Below are positions 1 through 13,189 of a stretch of DNA of 64,000 nt, piece after piece. The DNA is taken from the NCBI GenBank assembly GCA_037954325.1, contig JBBMNZ010000009.1, forward strand, positions 15,348,286 to 15,412,285, read 5' to 3'. A program made the translations under genes and the position numbers. This stretch comes from Fistularia commersonii. Taxonomy: Eukaryota > Chordata > Actinopteri > Syngnathiformes > Fistulariidae. The notes beneath the pieces were generated by a model that made no database searches, had not been told where the DNA came from, and saw nothing but the letters and a program-made list of their open reading frames with translations. Each line of letters starts with the position of its first letter. Position 1 is the first letter of the stretch.

Positions 1-52
<52 letters not shown>
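1..52. repeat. (GT)26 at the window edge
   Basis: A perfect dinucleotide run that probably extends beyond the window. A second perfect run, (TG)26, lies at 234-285. Confidence 0.98.
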
Positions 53-53
<1 letters not shown>

Positions 54-231
54 GATGTTCATAGCATCCAAATGGGATTTTGACAGGTTGCAGGGAGAAA
101 AGAACGAGAATACGAGCTGCATTTTAAATGTTTTATTAAAATGGGCCGTGTTGCACTGGAGTGAAAGATAAGCTGCAGTCATTATTTCCTCGGTCGCGAC
201 GCATTTACAACCTCCTGCTCCGTTTCCACCG

Positions 232-285
<54 letters not shown>

Positions 286-287
<2 letters not shown>

Positions 288-920
288 ACAGTGTGTGTCT
301 ACATGGGATACATTTCTCAATGCACGTTTTTCCTCCCCATCCCCACTAAACACTGGATTTTCTGTCCAAAAGCAGCTTTATGTTCAAGTGTTCCCCCGGA
401 GTGTGAGGCATTTCAACACGTTCGCAGCTTTTTAGCCAAACACTGCAAGCATGTGTGTGTTTCTGTGTGCACGTGGAGTTCTGGCGAGCTGTTCATGGGC
501 GTGCAGGAGCCTGGGAACCAACTACAGCTCAACAATTTGCTTGAAAAAAAACACAAAAAAATAAAGTTTCTTGACGCAAGCGCAGGGCTAAAGGAGGTGA
601 ACTCCACGGTTGGGACTCTGTGATCGGTTTTCTGAGACAGAACGACGAGACGAAGACACGCCGGTGTCTGTAAAAGGTGTGCGGACAAGACCGGGAAGCT
701 ACTTTAAGTAGCCTGAAGTCTGTCGCAGGTTGCTGTTGAACTTTTTGCAGATTCTTCTCAGGAACTTGGGCGTGTCTTCGTGCTTTCGGACAGCATAGGA
801 ACCAGGGACTGCGGACCAAAGTTCCCAGAGCCATTTCAGGTCCTCATGGGGTCTATTTACGATGTCATTCACATGACATCGTAGCTCGGTGGTAGAACCC
901 CCAAGCCACGTCACCAGATA
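286..920. other. Intronic sequence, no gene; candidate repeat at 720-850
   Basis: Open frames here are short and composed of CV repeats or random sequence. The segment around 755-810 (tcttcgtgctttcggacag core) resembles 21675-21735 in the same intron-rich region, which suggests an unclassified interspersed repeat. Confidence 0.5.
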
Positions 921-1567
921 CAGTAGAACCTCGGCTCGCGTAGCCCCAAACAAATGGAGTACGAGGACGAGCCTCTGCATACGGACACACGAACAAACCA
1001 ACTCACGGGCTGGTTTGTGCGGAGCTGTTTACATCATTCATCGTTGTGTTCTACTGTTACAACACTTTTCTGTCCTTTTTCCAGTAAGCTAGCCCTCATT
1101 GTGGCTCCCAAAAAGGGTAAAAGCGCTGGCGATAGTGGAAGAAGTTGAGAAGCGGAGTTGATCCGAAGAAGGAAATAGTAGCTAAACGTGAGAGCGGTGT
1201 TCGTGTTCGGGATCTCGCCAAACACCATCCTGAAGAACAAAGATGAGCTACAGACACCTGCTGGAGATAGCTTTAGCAGTTAGCATTAGCGAGGATCTGA
1301 TCGCTCTCATCGCTCAGACGGCTTTGCTTTCGCTGATTTAGCGAGGACAAGTGCTGACAAGAAGAGAACAAACACCAGAGACACAACAATAATTAAAGTC
1401 ATCTTTAATTCTTTTCTATATTTTTTGCCAAAAGAGTGCAGTATGTTGTTTTGGTGCCGGAGAACGGATCGATGGGATTTCCGTTGATGTCAGTGGGAAA
1501 CGCCGAGCATTTCAGTTTGCGAAGGGAGTCAAAGAAAAACTTAAATTCGTAAGTTGAGGTTCAGCTG
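921..1567 (+). mobile_element. Tigger-type (pogo) non-autonomous DNA transposon
   Basis: The ends are inverted: CAGTAGAACCTCGGCTCGCG at the left and, on the other strand, CAGCTGAACCTCAACTTACG at the right. Each is flanked by a TA dinucleotide, as expected for Tc1/mariner-Tigger insertion. Inside, from 1101, is a decayed transposase start: MAPKKG-like, then a helix-turn-helix region around GVRVRDLAKH...ILKNKDE. The remaining transposase is missing, so this is an internally deleted, dead copy. A related copy lies at 32540-33260. Confidence 0.8.
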
Positions 1568-1833
1568 TACTTCGTAATGCGGAGCGCCATTTTTCTAAAG
1601 TATTGCGGTCACTGGTCGGCTCTTTTCTTGCGGCAAAAGAAACAGAAGCGGCAAGGAAAGGGCCGACAAAGAGGTCCGAGCTCAACATTTTGGCCAAAAT
1701 AATTGCGGCTAACAGCGGCTAACAGCTAACAGCAGGTCCTACTCACAGCGAAGCAGTGCAGGAAGAAGATAAAAACTTCTACTAATTTGATCGTCCAGGG
1801 TTGTTCCTCCCGTCGTGCAGAACATGGATGCGG
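1568..1833 (+). repeat. Unclassified interspersed repeat, copy A
   Basis: The segment 1640-1830 matches 24200-24380 (copy B): both carry GGGCCGAYAAAGAGRTCC, then CAACATTTTGGCCAAAATAA, then CAGTGCRGGAAGAARATAAA and a gTCGTGCAGAA-type end. I do not recognise the family. Confidence 0.55.
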
Positions 1834-1866
1834 TTTGGATAAAAGCGTCTGCCAAATAACTGTAAC
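1834..1866 (+). mobile_element. L2-type LINE 3' tail
   Basis: The motif TTGGATAAAAGCGTCTGCCA followed by AATAACTGTAA is the typical 3' end of teleost L2 LINEs. No coding part is present. The same motif in reverse orientation ends the larger L2 fragments at 25480 and 54560. Confidence 0.6.
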
Positions 1867-3402
1867 GCTGCTGCTACTTCACTCTTCATCTTGACTGTGT
1901 CGCCTTCCTCTTCTTTGCAGCGGTTTTGTTTTGTAGCGTGTCGCTTAAGGTGTGTGTCTCAGACGCTCGCTTGCACGCCGTCCCTTCTGTGATACCTTAC
2001 TGTCGGTGCAAATGCAAAACTAAAAGCTTCCCCCGGAGGAGCCGAGTTCCTGGAACCAAACTCGAGTTGGACAGTTCTAGAAACTGCCTTCCTGGAACTT
2101 TTCTGTGTTGAAGGTTTTCAGGAACAACACCTGCATGCACAAACAGGCAGTTCACTTCAGATAAGAAAACCAGGGAAATCACCGTGTGCCTGCGATAGTT
2201 AATGGTCCTATGACAATCTGCGGTCTTACTGTATCGCAGATTTTTAACTCTTTCTTAGCTAATTTTATATTGCGTATTTTCTGCTACGCCAGGGGACGTA
2301 TTTTTAAGTATTATTTATTTTACATTATTTTCATGGTAAAATAAGCATTTTCTAAAATGTAACAAATATTCAAAAAATAATAGAAACATAAGACGCCAAA
2401 TAAAATAGCGTTCTTTACCGTACAAAGTGGTCAATTACTTGACCAACGTGAGATCACATACGGCACCTGATTGGCTCACGGAGGGGAGGCGACCAACCAG
2501 AGTACGGCGTTCTATATCCCGGGGTCTGATTGGTTTGGCGACCGAAGCACGATTCTCCGCATCTCCTGCGCACTCAGCATCTCGCCTTGTCCGTTTCACA
2601 CGCAAGTGTTTATAAGAGTGTTGATCAGGAGGAACAATATGGTCGCTACTTTGCGGATTTTCGTTTATCGCCGGTTCTGGAACGAAACCAGCGGGTTTCA
2701 CTGTCGTGTTCAAACATGGCTGACTCGCGGAGGTTCCTCGCCGTCTTGTTTGCTAACGCGACAAAAGCCAGGTTTGTATTTTCCAAGTATGGATATGGCG
2801 GGATGTGGTCGTTTGGATTTGATGAATCCCTTCTGAGGATCCCTCCGCCCTGCAGAAAGCAGGTAGTTCTCGTCGTTGTCATTTAATAGAACAGCAGTGG
2901 GAAGCGTTAGCATTTTTGTCATCATTGAAAATGTGTGTTTTTTTTAAGCATGCTGGTTGAGCGCGTTCAATGCATCGTGCTAAGCTAGCTTCTGGGAGAG
3001 GGGCGGAGCTTCACCTCTTTCCAAGCGGCGTCGTTTCTTGAAGGATTCCCACCGAACTCTCCGTTCTCTGTGCAGATCTTCGCTGTTTTTTGTTTGTTTT
3101 TTAATTGCCTGACCTTTGGGGTAAAAATAGAACGGGGGGACGGTGAAAGATGGGTTTCCACCACCGCGGTGGGGGGCGGGGGTGCACAAATAGGTTGACC
3201 CAACTGGGGTGAACACATGGTTTGTTCCGTTCAGACGGCGGGGAGTCCAACCCCGATCGGACGCGTGTTGCCACAGCGATGTCCTCCATCCAGGCGGAGA
3301 AGATGTTTGGGAGGTGAAGCTATTTATAGAGAGGAGAAGATCATCGTACCTGCCGCCGTCTCCGAGGACCGGCTGACCCAGAACAAGAGCACTACTATTG
3401 CT

Positions 3403-3406
<4 letters not shown>
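1867..3406. other. Intronic sequence without a recognisable gene
   Basis: AT-rich to about 2420, then more GC-rich from 2430 to 3400. Overlapping open frames near 2470-2890 on both strands have no recognisable domain and no splice or phase support. Confidence 0.5.

Positions 3407-3460
<54 letters not shown>
3407..3460. repeat. (GT)27 microsatellite
   Basis: A perfect GT run, followed at 3500-3640 by a TATA/CATA-rich mixed microsatellite. More AT-alternating sequence follows at 3765-3845. The 450 bp as a whole is simple sequence. Confidence 0.97.
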
Positions 3461-3462
<2 letters not shown>

Positions 3463-4329
3463 CCATATTGGAGTCTGACAGTGATTTCAGGCATACTCTC
3501 ATATATATGTATATATATATATATACACATATATACACACACACATATGTATATATGTATGTATATATACATCCACATATATGAGTATATATATATGCAC
3601 ACACATATACGTCTATGTATATATGTGTGTGTATAAAAATATATGTTTACCTGCACTGTTTATATTTATGTATTTACCACCTACCAGTTACAAAACAGAT
3701 GAAAGAAGAATTTGAAATTAAATGAAAATGACCAAGCAATTTAACTCAAATTTAGGCTCTATGTTATATAATATATATGTATAATACATATATACATACA
3801 TAGATATGTATAGATTAGATATAGTATTCATAATATATGATGTAAATATTACATATCTCACTGCCCATCTCTTATCGGTGCCTGACATATTTTAGAGACG
3901 CATTTTAATTTTAAATAATCTGTATTTTGTCATTTGTGTTTCCAAAAAATGAACCTTCCTGGTTGGATTCCCGGCTCCTCCTCGTGTTGCTGAGCCAGAC
4001 GCCGAACCTCCCGCTCAGGCACATAATGGCAAACAAAATCCAAATAAAGGCGGTGTGACGGGTTGTTTTGCGCCGGTGCATCTGGTGTTTGTATTCTCGG
4101 GCTGCGTGTGTGTTTAGGGTGGAAGGGTGGTGGTGGCGTCAAGAAAAAAGAAAGAAAAAGAGAAAAAAAAACGGATGCCTGTTGAAAAACTCTGGGGAGA
4201 AGCTGTGCGAATCCACCTCAGTGTGCGAAAGCGTTGAGCGAAAACGCTGGAAAAACATCACAAATCTCTGGGTAAGTGCCTTCTCTGGCACGCACACACA
4301 CAAACACACACACATCTCCCGCTATCATC

Positions 4330-4700
4330 GCATTCCCCAGCACTTCTGCAGATAAATTGAATTGTAATTGGCAGACAATGGCCGTGACATCACCCTTCAT
4401 TGTCCGCCCGCCGCTCATCTAAATTGGGCCGCCGCTCGCCGTCCAGCCGGAGGCGTAAATGGAGAACTAACACAGCAAGCGGAACGTATGGGGGCGTCGT
4501 CGCGTGACTCGGAGGGGAGGAAAAAAAAGTTGAGCAGTAGCCCTGGAAATTAATTGACCTTTGGGAGCGATGTCATTAATAATTGTGATGTGTGGCGCCG
4601 TGGCGGCGGCGGCGGCGCTCAGCCTGGGCGTTCATGTGCGACGGTACCTGACTGATCTCCACTGGGCAGAATGCAGTTTCTATTAGCGGTGCTTTCAGAT
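4330..4700. promoter_or_regulatory. Candidate conserved non-coding element (tentative)
   Basis: A non-repetitive stretch between repeats, rich in homeodomain-like TAATTA/ATTAAT cores (for example around 4547-4585) and a GGC run at 4600-4617. It lacks stops of repeat character and open-frame signal. Conservation cannot be judged from one sequence, so this is only a candidate. Confidence 0.2.
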
Positions 4701-4779
4701 GTCTGTCCTCTTCTGTTTTCATAGACGGCGAGAACCATCTCCATGTTCTCTCATGCCTGCCTGGGTTTTCTCCGGCTTC

Positions 4780-5400
4780 TCTGCCTCGCTCATCTTCTTT
4801 TGCTTTGGGCCAACCTTATTCTCTGTATCCTCTTCTCTCGCACCAACTAACTCATGTCCTCTTTCACGACGTCCACAAAGCTTCTCTCTGGTCTCCACCG
4901 ATCCACCCAACGTCTTGATCTCCACTCCCTGTAGCCTCACCGTTCCACCCGAGTTCCTCTCATTCACACATCTTGCTGCGTCTAACCTTCATTCCCCTCC
5001 TTTCCAGATCATACCTCCACCTCTCTAGATGTTCCTCCACCCGTTCTCTGCTCTCACTACAGATCACATTGTCATCTGCAAACATCATGGTCCATGGAGG
5101 TTCCTGTCAAACCTCTTCTCTCAGCCCGTCCATCACCACTGCAACAAGAAGGGGCTCAGAACTTCTCTGTCACACCTTCAGCACACCTTGCCAGTGTCTC
5201 ATAGCGAGCATACATGTCCTGCCCCTATCTAACATACTTCTCTGCCACTCCAGACTTCCTCTTACAGAACCGTAGTTCCTCTCGGCACCCTGTCGTAGGC
5301 TTTTTCTCGGTCCACAAAGGCACAATGTGACTCCCTCTGACCTTTTCTGTACTTCTCTATCAGCATCCTTAAAGCAAATACTGCCTTCTGCCTTCCTCGT
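4780..5400 (-). mobile_element. RTE-clade LINE fragment, reverse transcriptase part
   Basis: Read on the minus strand, the segments match the RTE element also present at 12301-13138: a degraded start (QGAERNYGSV), a MFADDNVICSESRE-type catalytic motif region near 5030-5095, SGGTVRLQGVEIKTLGG near 4900-4950, then GAREEDTENKVG near 4810-4850. Several frameshifts and an internal deletion make it inactive. Confidence 0.75.
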
Positions 5401-8093
5401 ACCATCCAAAAAGGAGTAGTCGGTTCACTGAAGACTCTGAAGTGTGGGAATAAGACACTGAAAGGTTGGATGTCTTCATATGTGGAGAGTGATTGACAGG
5501 TAAGCAGTCCAGGTTAAGCCATGCATCTGGCCCCGGTGTCAGCTGTGATTGGCTCCTGCCCACCCCAACCTTGTAAACGAACCGTAGCACAGCACCTTAC
5601 AAACATTGTCGTCTTTTTGGCCCCGCCCCTTCCCTGGGATCTTCTCCAATTGGCTCCTGTGAGCAGGAAAAGTTTAACACTTTAATGCAGAAACACCAAC
5701 AAACAAGAATAACCTGGAACATCCAGAATTGTCTAAATATACCCGGCTTAGTCCCGTGGGTGAGAGGCCACGCCTCTTAGTGTCGCCACAGTATTTTCTT
5801 TTATGTTTCTGCCATCTAGATTTTCAGCAATGAAGTCATTTCCATCTTCATGTTTCGCGACGATGAATTCAATTTCCAGAAAATCGTCGAAGAAAAGGCA
5901 GATTCCGGGTTTTTCCGTCGCCTCGGTGTCACGTTTCAGAAGAGATGGTCTGGTCGTTAAAAACAGCTCAAGTGGCTCAAAAAATGTGGGTGGTTTGTTT
6001 TGCGGCGGGCGTTAAGCGGGGCGGGGGGGCGGTCGGACGCGCCGGCCGCTCTGAGGCCGAAAAGAAAAAATAAATGTCCGTCGCCGACGGCAGTGAGAGG
6101 TTTTGTCACCTTTTCAAAATGCCATTGAAACTCCGCGAAGCAGATCGGCTGCCGCCTCACAGCCGCAGAATGACCCGATTCCTCATTAAACCGCGGAGGA
6201 CGCCTGTCGGAGCGCCAGGGGCTGCTGTGCATGTGTGTGTGTGTGTGTGTGTGTGCGGTGCATGTTATTATTTAAATTGAGTTCACTAGTGTAGTGGGCA
6301 ATGGATCCGGGAGTTTGAACGTAGTGCTTTGCTGCTGTTCAGCTCACGGAATCCGGAAGTGTTTCCTGCGCAAGAAGGCGCCGTTTATACCTCCGTGTGT
6401 TTGTTTCGGTCGCTTCGCAATGAAATGCTTAGCGAGGAGGTCGAACCTCGCTGCCTCGTACCGTCCAGAACCCCACGTGTTGATGATGTATTCTTAGAAT
6501 TAAAATGAACTATGAGCTTTACCTTTATTTCCGCATGGAAAATACAACAAAAGCAGCTTCTTTGCCCTTCAAATCGATTTTATGTCTGGAAAGGCCGTCA
6601 TCCAGTTCTCTAGCTTGTTAGCTCGCAGTGAACAGGCTCGTTTTTTCACTTTTAAGGGAATTTATTTTAAGATAAGTTTCCCGTTTCCATGTGTGCGAAA
6701 TGTAAAAAAAAAGGGACGTCGTATACATAAACTCAGACTGTTAGCGCCTTCGTCCATTAAACACATACTAATGTTAAAAGTAACAACACCGTTGGCTAGC
6801 GACAGCGTTCACAAGTCATGTGACCGTCCTATGAGACTCACAAATTCTTTTTCCATTACACCGATTCCGCAAACAGCCAGAGGGTCGTATTGACTCCATA
6901 AGACGTAACGAGAAGCTTAATTCTGAGCTAACAATGTCCAAGAGCTAAACAGAAGCTGCAATTTAAAAGGTATGCATTAGCTGAATGCGATGTAAGAGTT
7001 TCAATATGAAGCTAAATACAATGCTAATGCTAGCATGCGTAAGTCTGTTGGTTTTTGTTTCTGCACGTCTGACTTCCAAACAAGAAGTACATATATAAAT
7101 TTGTAAAACCTGATTGAGGCTCGTCGCTAATTTTCTTATCGGCATCGCTGGCGTTGTAATGTTTAGGTCGAAAGACTTTTAATGAAGATGTGCGACATCG
7201 GTCAGCTAGGGTCGCCGTTTTGTCGCCGTCTGAGTTAAATAATAGCCAAGCGTCGCTCCTATTACCGCTTCACAACCTCAATGTATGACAATAAAAAACC
7301 TCTTGATTGGCGGAGCTGTGAAACATGCACTTAGATCCCTTCCAATTACTTTTTTGTCTTTTTTTTTTTCCTCCCAGAAAACTGCTAATCCTTTCATTGG
7401 TTTAGTCACGCTCAATAAACCAGCTGTCAATGAATTGGTTACGCTACAGGAACGGGAAAAAAAAACAGGTACATTTGAGATGGACACAGGAGGAATAAAA
7501 TCTATTTGTCTGAACCGGGTCCAGACGGCGGATTAGCGTCCACCCCGCCGCCCCCGCCAGAGGAGGCCACTACTTTACCGCTAAGTGGCCGGCGAGTTTG
7601 ATCCAAAACGGTGAGTGTCTAATTAGCCTTGCGGGGCGTCATTAAGACTCGGCTCTCCGGCCTCGCCGACGCCCTGCGGCGTCTGTTCTCCCGCCGTGTC
7701 CTCTGGGTGATTGGGCTTGAGTTAAGATGGCCTGAGGAAGCGCGCGCTTGCGACGGCTTAAAGCGTGGAAAGGTGTGGAACACAGCGGTCCAGACCATCG
7801 GATGTTTGACATCTGTTCCTCTGCTCGCCGTTCATGGACGTATTCATTCGATTGTGTGTAAAAGTTGACGAAGAGCAACCGAGCCACGAGTCACTCGACC
7901 CGTAGCGTACCAGCTACAGCCATAGCGTTCTGAAAATTAATTTTCTACGATATTGAGCCCACAAACAGCTACACGGTAACGTTAACTCAATAAGAAGCTA
8001 GCAGAGGCTAAGTTCTAAGCCGACAGTGTGCGAGCGATAAACAGAAACTGCAATGAACGCCTATTTAGCTGTTCAGCTACAAACTGGTAAAAA

Positions 8094-8636
8094 CCCAAGC
8101 TAAAGGACTCTGAATGAGCGTGTGGATCTGCAAGCTAAAAGAAATGACAAAGGCCATAAATTGAAATGGTTGCTGAAGGGATTTGGAACTAAGATGTTAA
8201 CACTCTGACAGTTTCAACACATACAGCTACAAGGGCGACGGAAAGCTAACATTTAAGCTAACAGAGTGTCGCTGGCAGAGTGACAGAAAATAATGAGTGT
8301 GTTAAAACGCAAGTTTCATCCAGACAGAAGCTAAAAACTGCGAGGACTCAACTGTATTTTACCTGCAACTAAAAGGTTTAATCAGCTGAGTTCGAGGGAG
8401 GAGTTTAGATGTAAAGCTAAATTGCAAGCTAAAAGTTTTTGAATGAGCATAAGGAACTGTAAGTAGAAAATGTAAACTAAAAGAAACAACTAATATCTCA
8501 AGAAATACGTGAAATCCAATGTTTGCTAAAGAGATTTGAAGCATTTTGTACACAAAAAGCTACAAGGGGGAGGAATTATTAATGAATTACGTGTAAAACG
8601 CAAGTTTACATCAAACAGAAGAAAAAACAGAGAGGA
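8094..8636. repeat. Diverged tandem duplication of about 330 bp
   Basis: The words CAAGCTAAA, TGAATGAGC, CTAAAAGAAA, GATTTG and AGCTACAAGGG occur in the same order at 8094-8240 and about 329-333 bp later at 8423-8570. Both copies are followed by AAAACGCAAGTTT. The first copy carries about 40 extra bases before that last word. Confidence 0.6.
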
Positions 8637-10352
8637 AACGAGTTCATTTTGGAAAAATTATTTTCATTTTCTTTTACGATCCGATCATTGATGTGGATCT
8701 GGATTATACTGTTGGACCAAAATTAAGCGAAATGTTCTGGGAAGAAAATGCTCAAAAGTGCATCCATCATCATTTAAACAATAAAAATGGAATTTCTATA
8801 AATAGTCCAGTTACTGCTAAAAATTATTTATAGCCTTCATAAAATTTAGCCGTCTACCGAGTTTCATACATTACATTTTAATTTATGGAAAAACGACAAC
8901 ATTAAATGCATAAAAAATACACTGCTTTAAATGCCGCAAATGTAAACACCAAAGTCAGTAACAACAAATGCTAAAAATGCTAGCTAATTAAAATTAGCAT
9001 ACATTAAGGGAAACAACATTCAAAGTGAAGTGTAATGTATTTCATTGGTACTTCCAGTTTAGATGGAGTTTATTGTTGATGATTGAAAAACCCGTGAATT
9101 AGACGGTAATATTCCTGTAGAAACAGGAAAACAGAAGAAACTGGTAAAGCAAGACGCGATATTTAGCTTCAGTTGAAAGAGGGAACAAGTTATGTCTACT
9201 ACAAATGTATTAATGATTTGTTGGCTGTATTTAGTGCTAAATATACTAATATCATCTGGTTTGTTTTATGCACAGCTCGTACGTTGCTTTTGGACCTGCG
9301 AGGCAAACTTCTTTACTCTGAACGATGCACGGGCCGTGTTGCCAGAAATGGGAGGGTTCGAGGAAAATTTAGAAACATATGATTTTTGATTATATCATGA
9401 GAATAATTTTACTCGTGCTGGACTTACACTGAATGATTTTTGTTAGATCGCAAGCGTGAGGTCTCAGATCAGCCTTGGCCTGGTCTCAGGCTTGTGACAG
9501 TATCAAATGTGCTTAATATTAGCGCGAGTCTCTATGGTGACGCAACGCAATCGACAACCGATAGATGAATTCTTGTCAAAATCTTCTTATCGTAGCATTT
9601 TCTTCCCTCGGGGACGTCTCGTTGGTCGGTTCTATCGGTCCGTTGGGAGTTCCCCACTATAACCGCCGGCGTCGGGGGTTTTATTGTGTCAGGGTCGTGC
9701 TCAGCGAGCGCACACCTGCCGTGGATTGATCCCGGTCCCCTGCATCAGTGAGGGCCTCCAAGCCGGAGCTCCGAGCCTTTCGGTCTTCCCGGTTTGCGGT
9801 GTTAAACCCGTGCATCCTGCCGGGCCGCCGCCTCCCTCATCGGCGAATGCTAGCACCTTCCTGCTAGTCGCCTGCTCCTGCTAAATACTAAACCGAACAG
9901 CTAGACATCAGAATGAAAGCTTGAGGGAACAGCTCTGTGCTAACGAGCTAACGAGAAACCACGTACTACTTCATTGCTGGATTATGGACATTAGCGCCGT
10001 CAAGCTAACACGTAGCATCACAGTATCTTTGTGCTAAAATGAAGAACACTACTTTTTCTGCTTTCATAATTTAGGGCACATGGAAGGTTCCCATCAACCC
10101 TTCCCTCTCGAGCTGAACCCGGCTCACATCCGAACCGAGGGCATGCTCGCAAACCCTGGGGGGCAAAGGTCACAGAGGCAGACAGCCACACACACACACA
10201 CACACACGCACACACACATACAGGCGCACACACTCCCAAAAGCCGACAGTTGACTGACAGTCTAATTACGACAGTGTGTGTGAGAGCAAGACCCACTGCT
10301 GCTCCATCATTCAAGCATTAGAAGTCGCTTCCTCTTTATGTACGCTGCCTTG

Positions 10353-10400
<48 letters not shown>

Positions 10401-10520
10401 TTTGGATTAAAAAAATCTAAATGATAAAACTAATAAATACTAAACGACAAGTTAACAGAAAATATATTGAACCTAAAAGTTATCATTTTCAATATATGTA
10501 TGTGTGTGTGTGTGTGTGTC

Positions 10521-10565
<45 letters not shown>

Positions 10566-10834
10566 CAACAGACATGCCTGTTACATATGATATATATTAT
10601 ATATAAAGTTTTTGATGGAAGGTGGCGGGAAAAAAGAAAAATGGAATTGCTTCTGGTCACATGGGAACAAACATGGATGGGAAGATTGTGTGCGTGTGCG
10701 TGTGCGTGTGCGTGTGCGTGTGTGTGTGTGTGTCAGGGAGCTGCTTTTAATTCGGGGGTCTCGGCCTCAGAGTAATTCAAGTCACGCCAAGGTGAAACGT
10801 CCTCAGTTTATCCCTGCAGACTTTCATCGGAATA

Positions 10835-10835
<1 letters not shown>

Positions 10836-10904
<69 letters not shown>
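10836..10904. repeat. (CA)34 microsatellite
   Basis: A perfect CA run. It lies about 100 bp after a CGTGTG/GTGTGT tract (10686-10734) of complementary sequence. Confidence 0.97.
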
Positions 10905-10907
<3 letters not shown>

Positions 10908-12120
10908 TGCAGTTGACAGTGTTTGATGTGTGTGTGAGAGCAGAGGGCCGGTGTGGCGCTGGCCCTTCAGCAGCTGCTGGGTTGTTTTTCAAGAGGAGAT
11001 GGAAAGCGTCTCCGAGTTTAATTAAAACTCCTATCGACGTGTTTGACCTTGGCGCCTGAAGGTCGCGACCCCGACCGGACTGAAGTCCCTCGCTCAAAGC
11101 ATCACGGTCACAAATGCTAACACGCGGCGCACAAGGTAAAATTCCATCCTCAGTTGAAAATAAAATAAAAACAACCGTTATTCTGTTCCATTTTGCAGAG
11201 TGACAGGTGGCTCAGCCAATCAGATGATGCGGTTTCCGCAGGTATTCACTCAGCAGCCAATGGCGTAGCGCCCTCATGTGCTGCCAGCGGTGGAGTTAGT
11301 TAGCCAGCGTTAACGGCCAAAAGTAAAAAAACAACGCGGTTCTTTTAGGATGGAGCGGCTGTGGGAAAATGTGCACACAGAAGAAAAGAAAAAGTTTTCT
11401 TTTGCGAGCGAGAAACGGTTCGCTCTGCGAAACCCGTTGTGAAGCCAAAGGAAACCAGCGAGTTTTCAGAGGGAAAAGTGTGCACGGAATCACATTCGGC
11501 ACGGAAGTCATTTAAATGCGGTCGGAATTATACGAAGACGCGAGACGGGAATGGGGTCGGATATATTATTGGGGGAGAAATCACTTAATTAAAAGCAATC
11601 TAATGGAAATGACTGCCGTAATTAGATTTTTTTAATAAACCATGTCTCTTGGGCAGATGTGATACCGGCTTGACCACGGTGCGTATATATAAAATATAAT
11701 ATTTACACATAAATGTTATGTATGAAAATATTATATATATGTGTTTAAATACATGTTTTTCATACATATAAAATATAAACATTTAAAATAAAAAAATTCA
11801 AATATAAGATACATTTTGAAAATATGTTGATCCCGCGAAAAGCCACGGTGCGGAGAAAAATCTTTCATATAAAATTTGGTATAAAAAAAGGCGAGGGACG
11901 CCTGTACAACCATTCACTCACATCAAAATGTCAAAGTCTTTTCGCTAAGCGTCCATTTGGAAGAAAATCTATCCTAAAGTGGGCTGGACGGGTAAAATCA
12001 TGGCATAATAACAACAGTTTCTTTCATTGAAAAATCACAGCTCATCTTTACGCTTTGCAAAATAAATAATAAACCAGATTAAACCCATTTGTGGGCATGA
12101 TCTGCCACATGGTTCATAAG

Positions 12121-12167
12121 ATAAGATAAGATAAGATAAGATAAGATAAGATAAGATAAGATAAGAT
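12121..12167. repeat. (ATAAG)n pentanucleotide microsatellite
   Basis: About nine to ten perfect units of ATAAG. Confidence 0.95.
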
Positions 12168-12300
12168 CCTCATAGGGAAATTAGTTTGTCAACAATAACA
12201 ATGTCAATGAATAAACATAAAATATATACCTATCTATATAAATATAGATGATTAAAAGGATGAAGATAATAACAAGGATCAGACAACAGATAACGGAATA

Positions 12301-13138
12301 GAAAAGTACAGAGAAGGCCAGAGGGAGCTGCGTTGTGTTTTTGTAGACCTAGAAATATGACAGGGTGCCAAGAGAGGAGCTCTGGTATTGTATGAGGAAG
12401 TCTGGAGTGGCAGAGAAGTATGTTAGACTGGTGCAGGACATGTATGCTCGCTGTGAGACACTGGTACAGTGTGCTGTAGGGGTAACAGAGAAGTTCAAGG
12501 TGGAGGTGGGACTCCATCAGGGATCAGCTCTGAGCCCCTTCTTGTTTGCGATGGTGATGGACAGGCTGACAGATGAGGTCAGCCTGAGGTGAAGAGACAG
12601 GTTCACACAGGTTGGGGTGGGTGGAGAAAAGTGTCAGGGGTACCAAGAGATAGAAGAACATCAGCCAGAATAAAAGGAAAGGTGTACAAGACAGTGGTGA
12701 GACCAGCGATGATGTTTGGACTAGAAACTGTTCCAATGACCAAAAGACAGCAGGCAGAACTAGAGGTTGCAGAGATGAAGATCTTGAGGTTCTCTTTGGG
12801 AGTGACCAGGATGGAGAGGATCAGGAATGAGTCCATCAGAGGAACAGCACATGTTAGATGTTTTGGAGAGAAGGTCTGAGAAGCCAGACGGAGATGGTTG
12901 GGTCATGGACAGAGGAGGGATAGAGAATATATTGGTAGACGGATGCTGGAATTGGAGCTGCCAGGCAAGAGGTCTGGAGGAAGACCAAAGAGAAGATTTA
13001 TGGAGGTCGTGAGAGAGGATATGAAGGTGGTTGGTGTGAGAGAGGAGGATCCAGAGAATAGGGTTAGATGGAGAAGGTGGATTGGCTGTGGCGACACCTG
13101 AAGGGAAAAGACCAAAGGAGAAGAAGAAGAAGATGATG
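12301..13138 (+). mobile_element. RTE-clade LINE, 5'-truncated copy with target-site duplication
   Basis: It starts at EKYREGQRELRCVFVDLE (reverse-transcriptase motif A region), continues PREELWYCMRKSGVAEKYV, GLHQGSALSPFLF, and after a deletion resumes GWRKVSGVPRDRR, VYKTVVRPAMMFGLETV and FSLGVTRMERIRNE. The FADD catalytic segment is lost in the deletion and the 3' part is frameshifted. The 12-bp direct repeat GATAACGGAATA at 12289-12300 and 13139-13150 flanks it, a clear target-site duplication. The tail ends in AAGAAGAAGAAGATGATG. Confidence 0.85.
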
Positions 13139-13189
13139 GATAACGGAATAACAACAACAAGGATTAAAACAGATGAAAAAACAAACGCT

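Larger units (their letters stand above)
5401..12117. other. Long intronic stretch, mostly unclassified
   Basis: I see no gene. Recognisable items are microsatellites (6230-6256, 10173-10220, 10355-10397, 10498-10561, 10690-10734, 10836-10904), a region 6900-8640 dense in AGCTAA words, and a diverged tandem duplication at 8094-8336 and 8423-8610. Open frames here are short and lack domain similarity. Confidence 0.5.
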
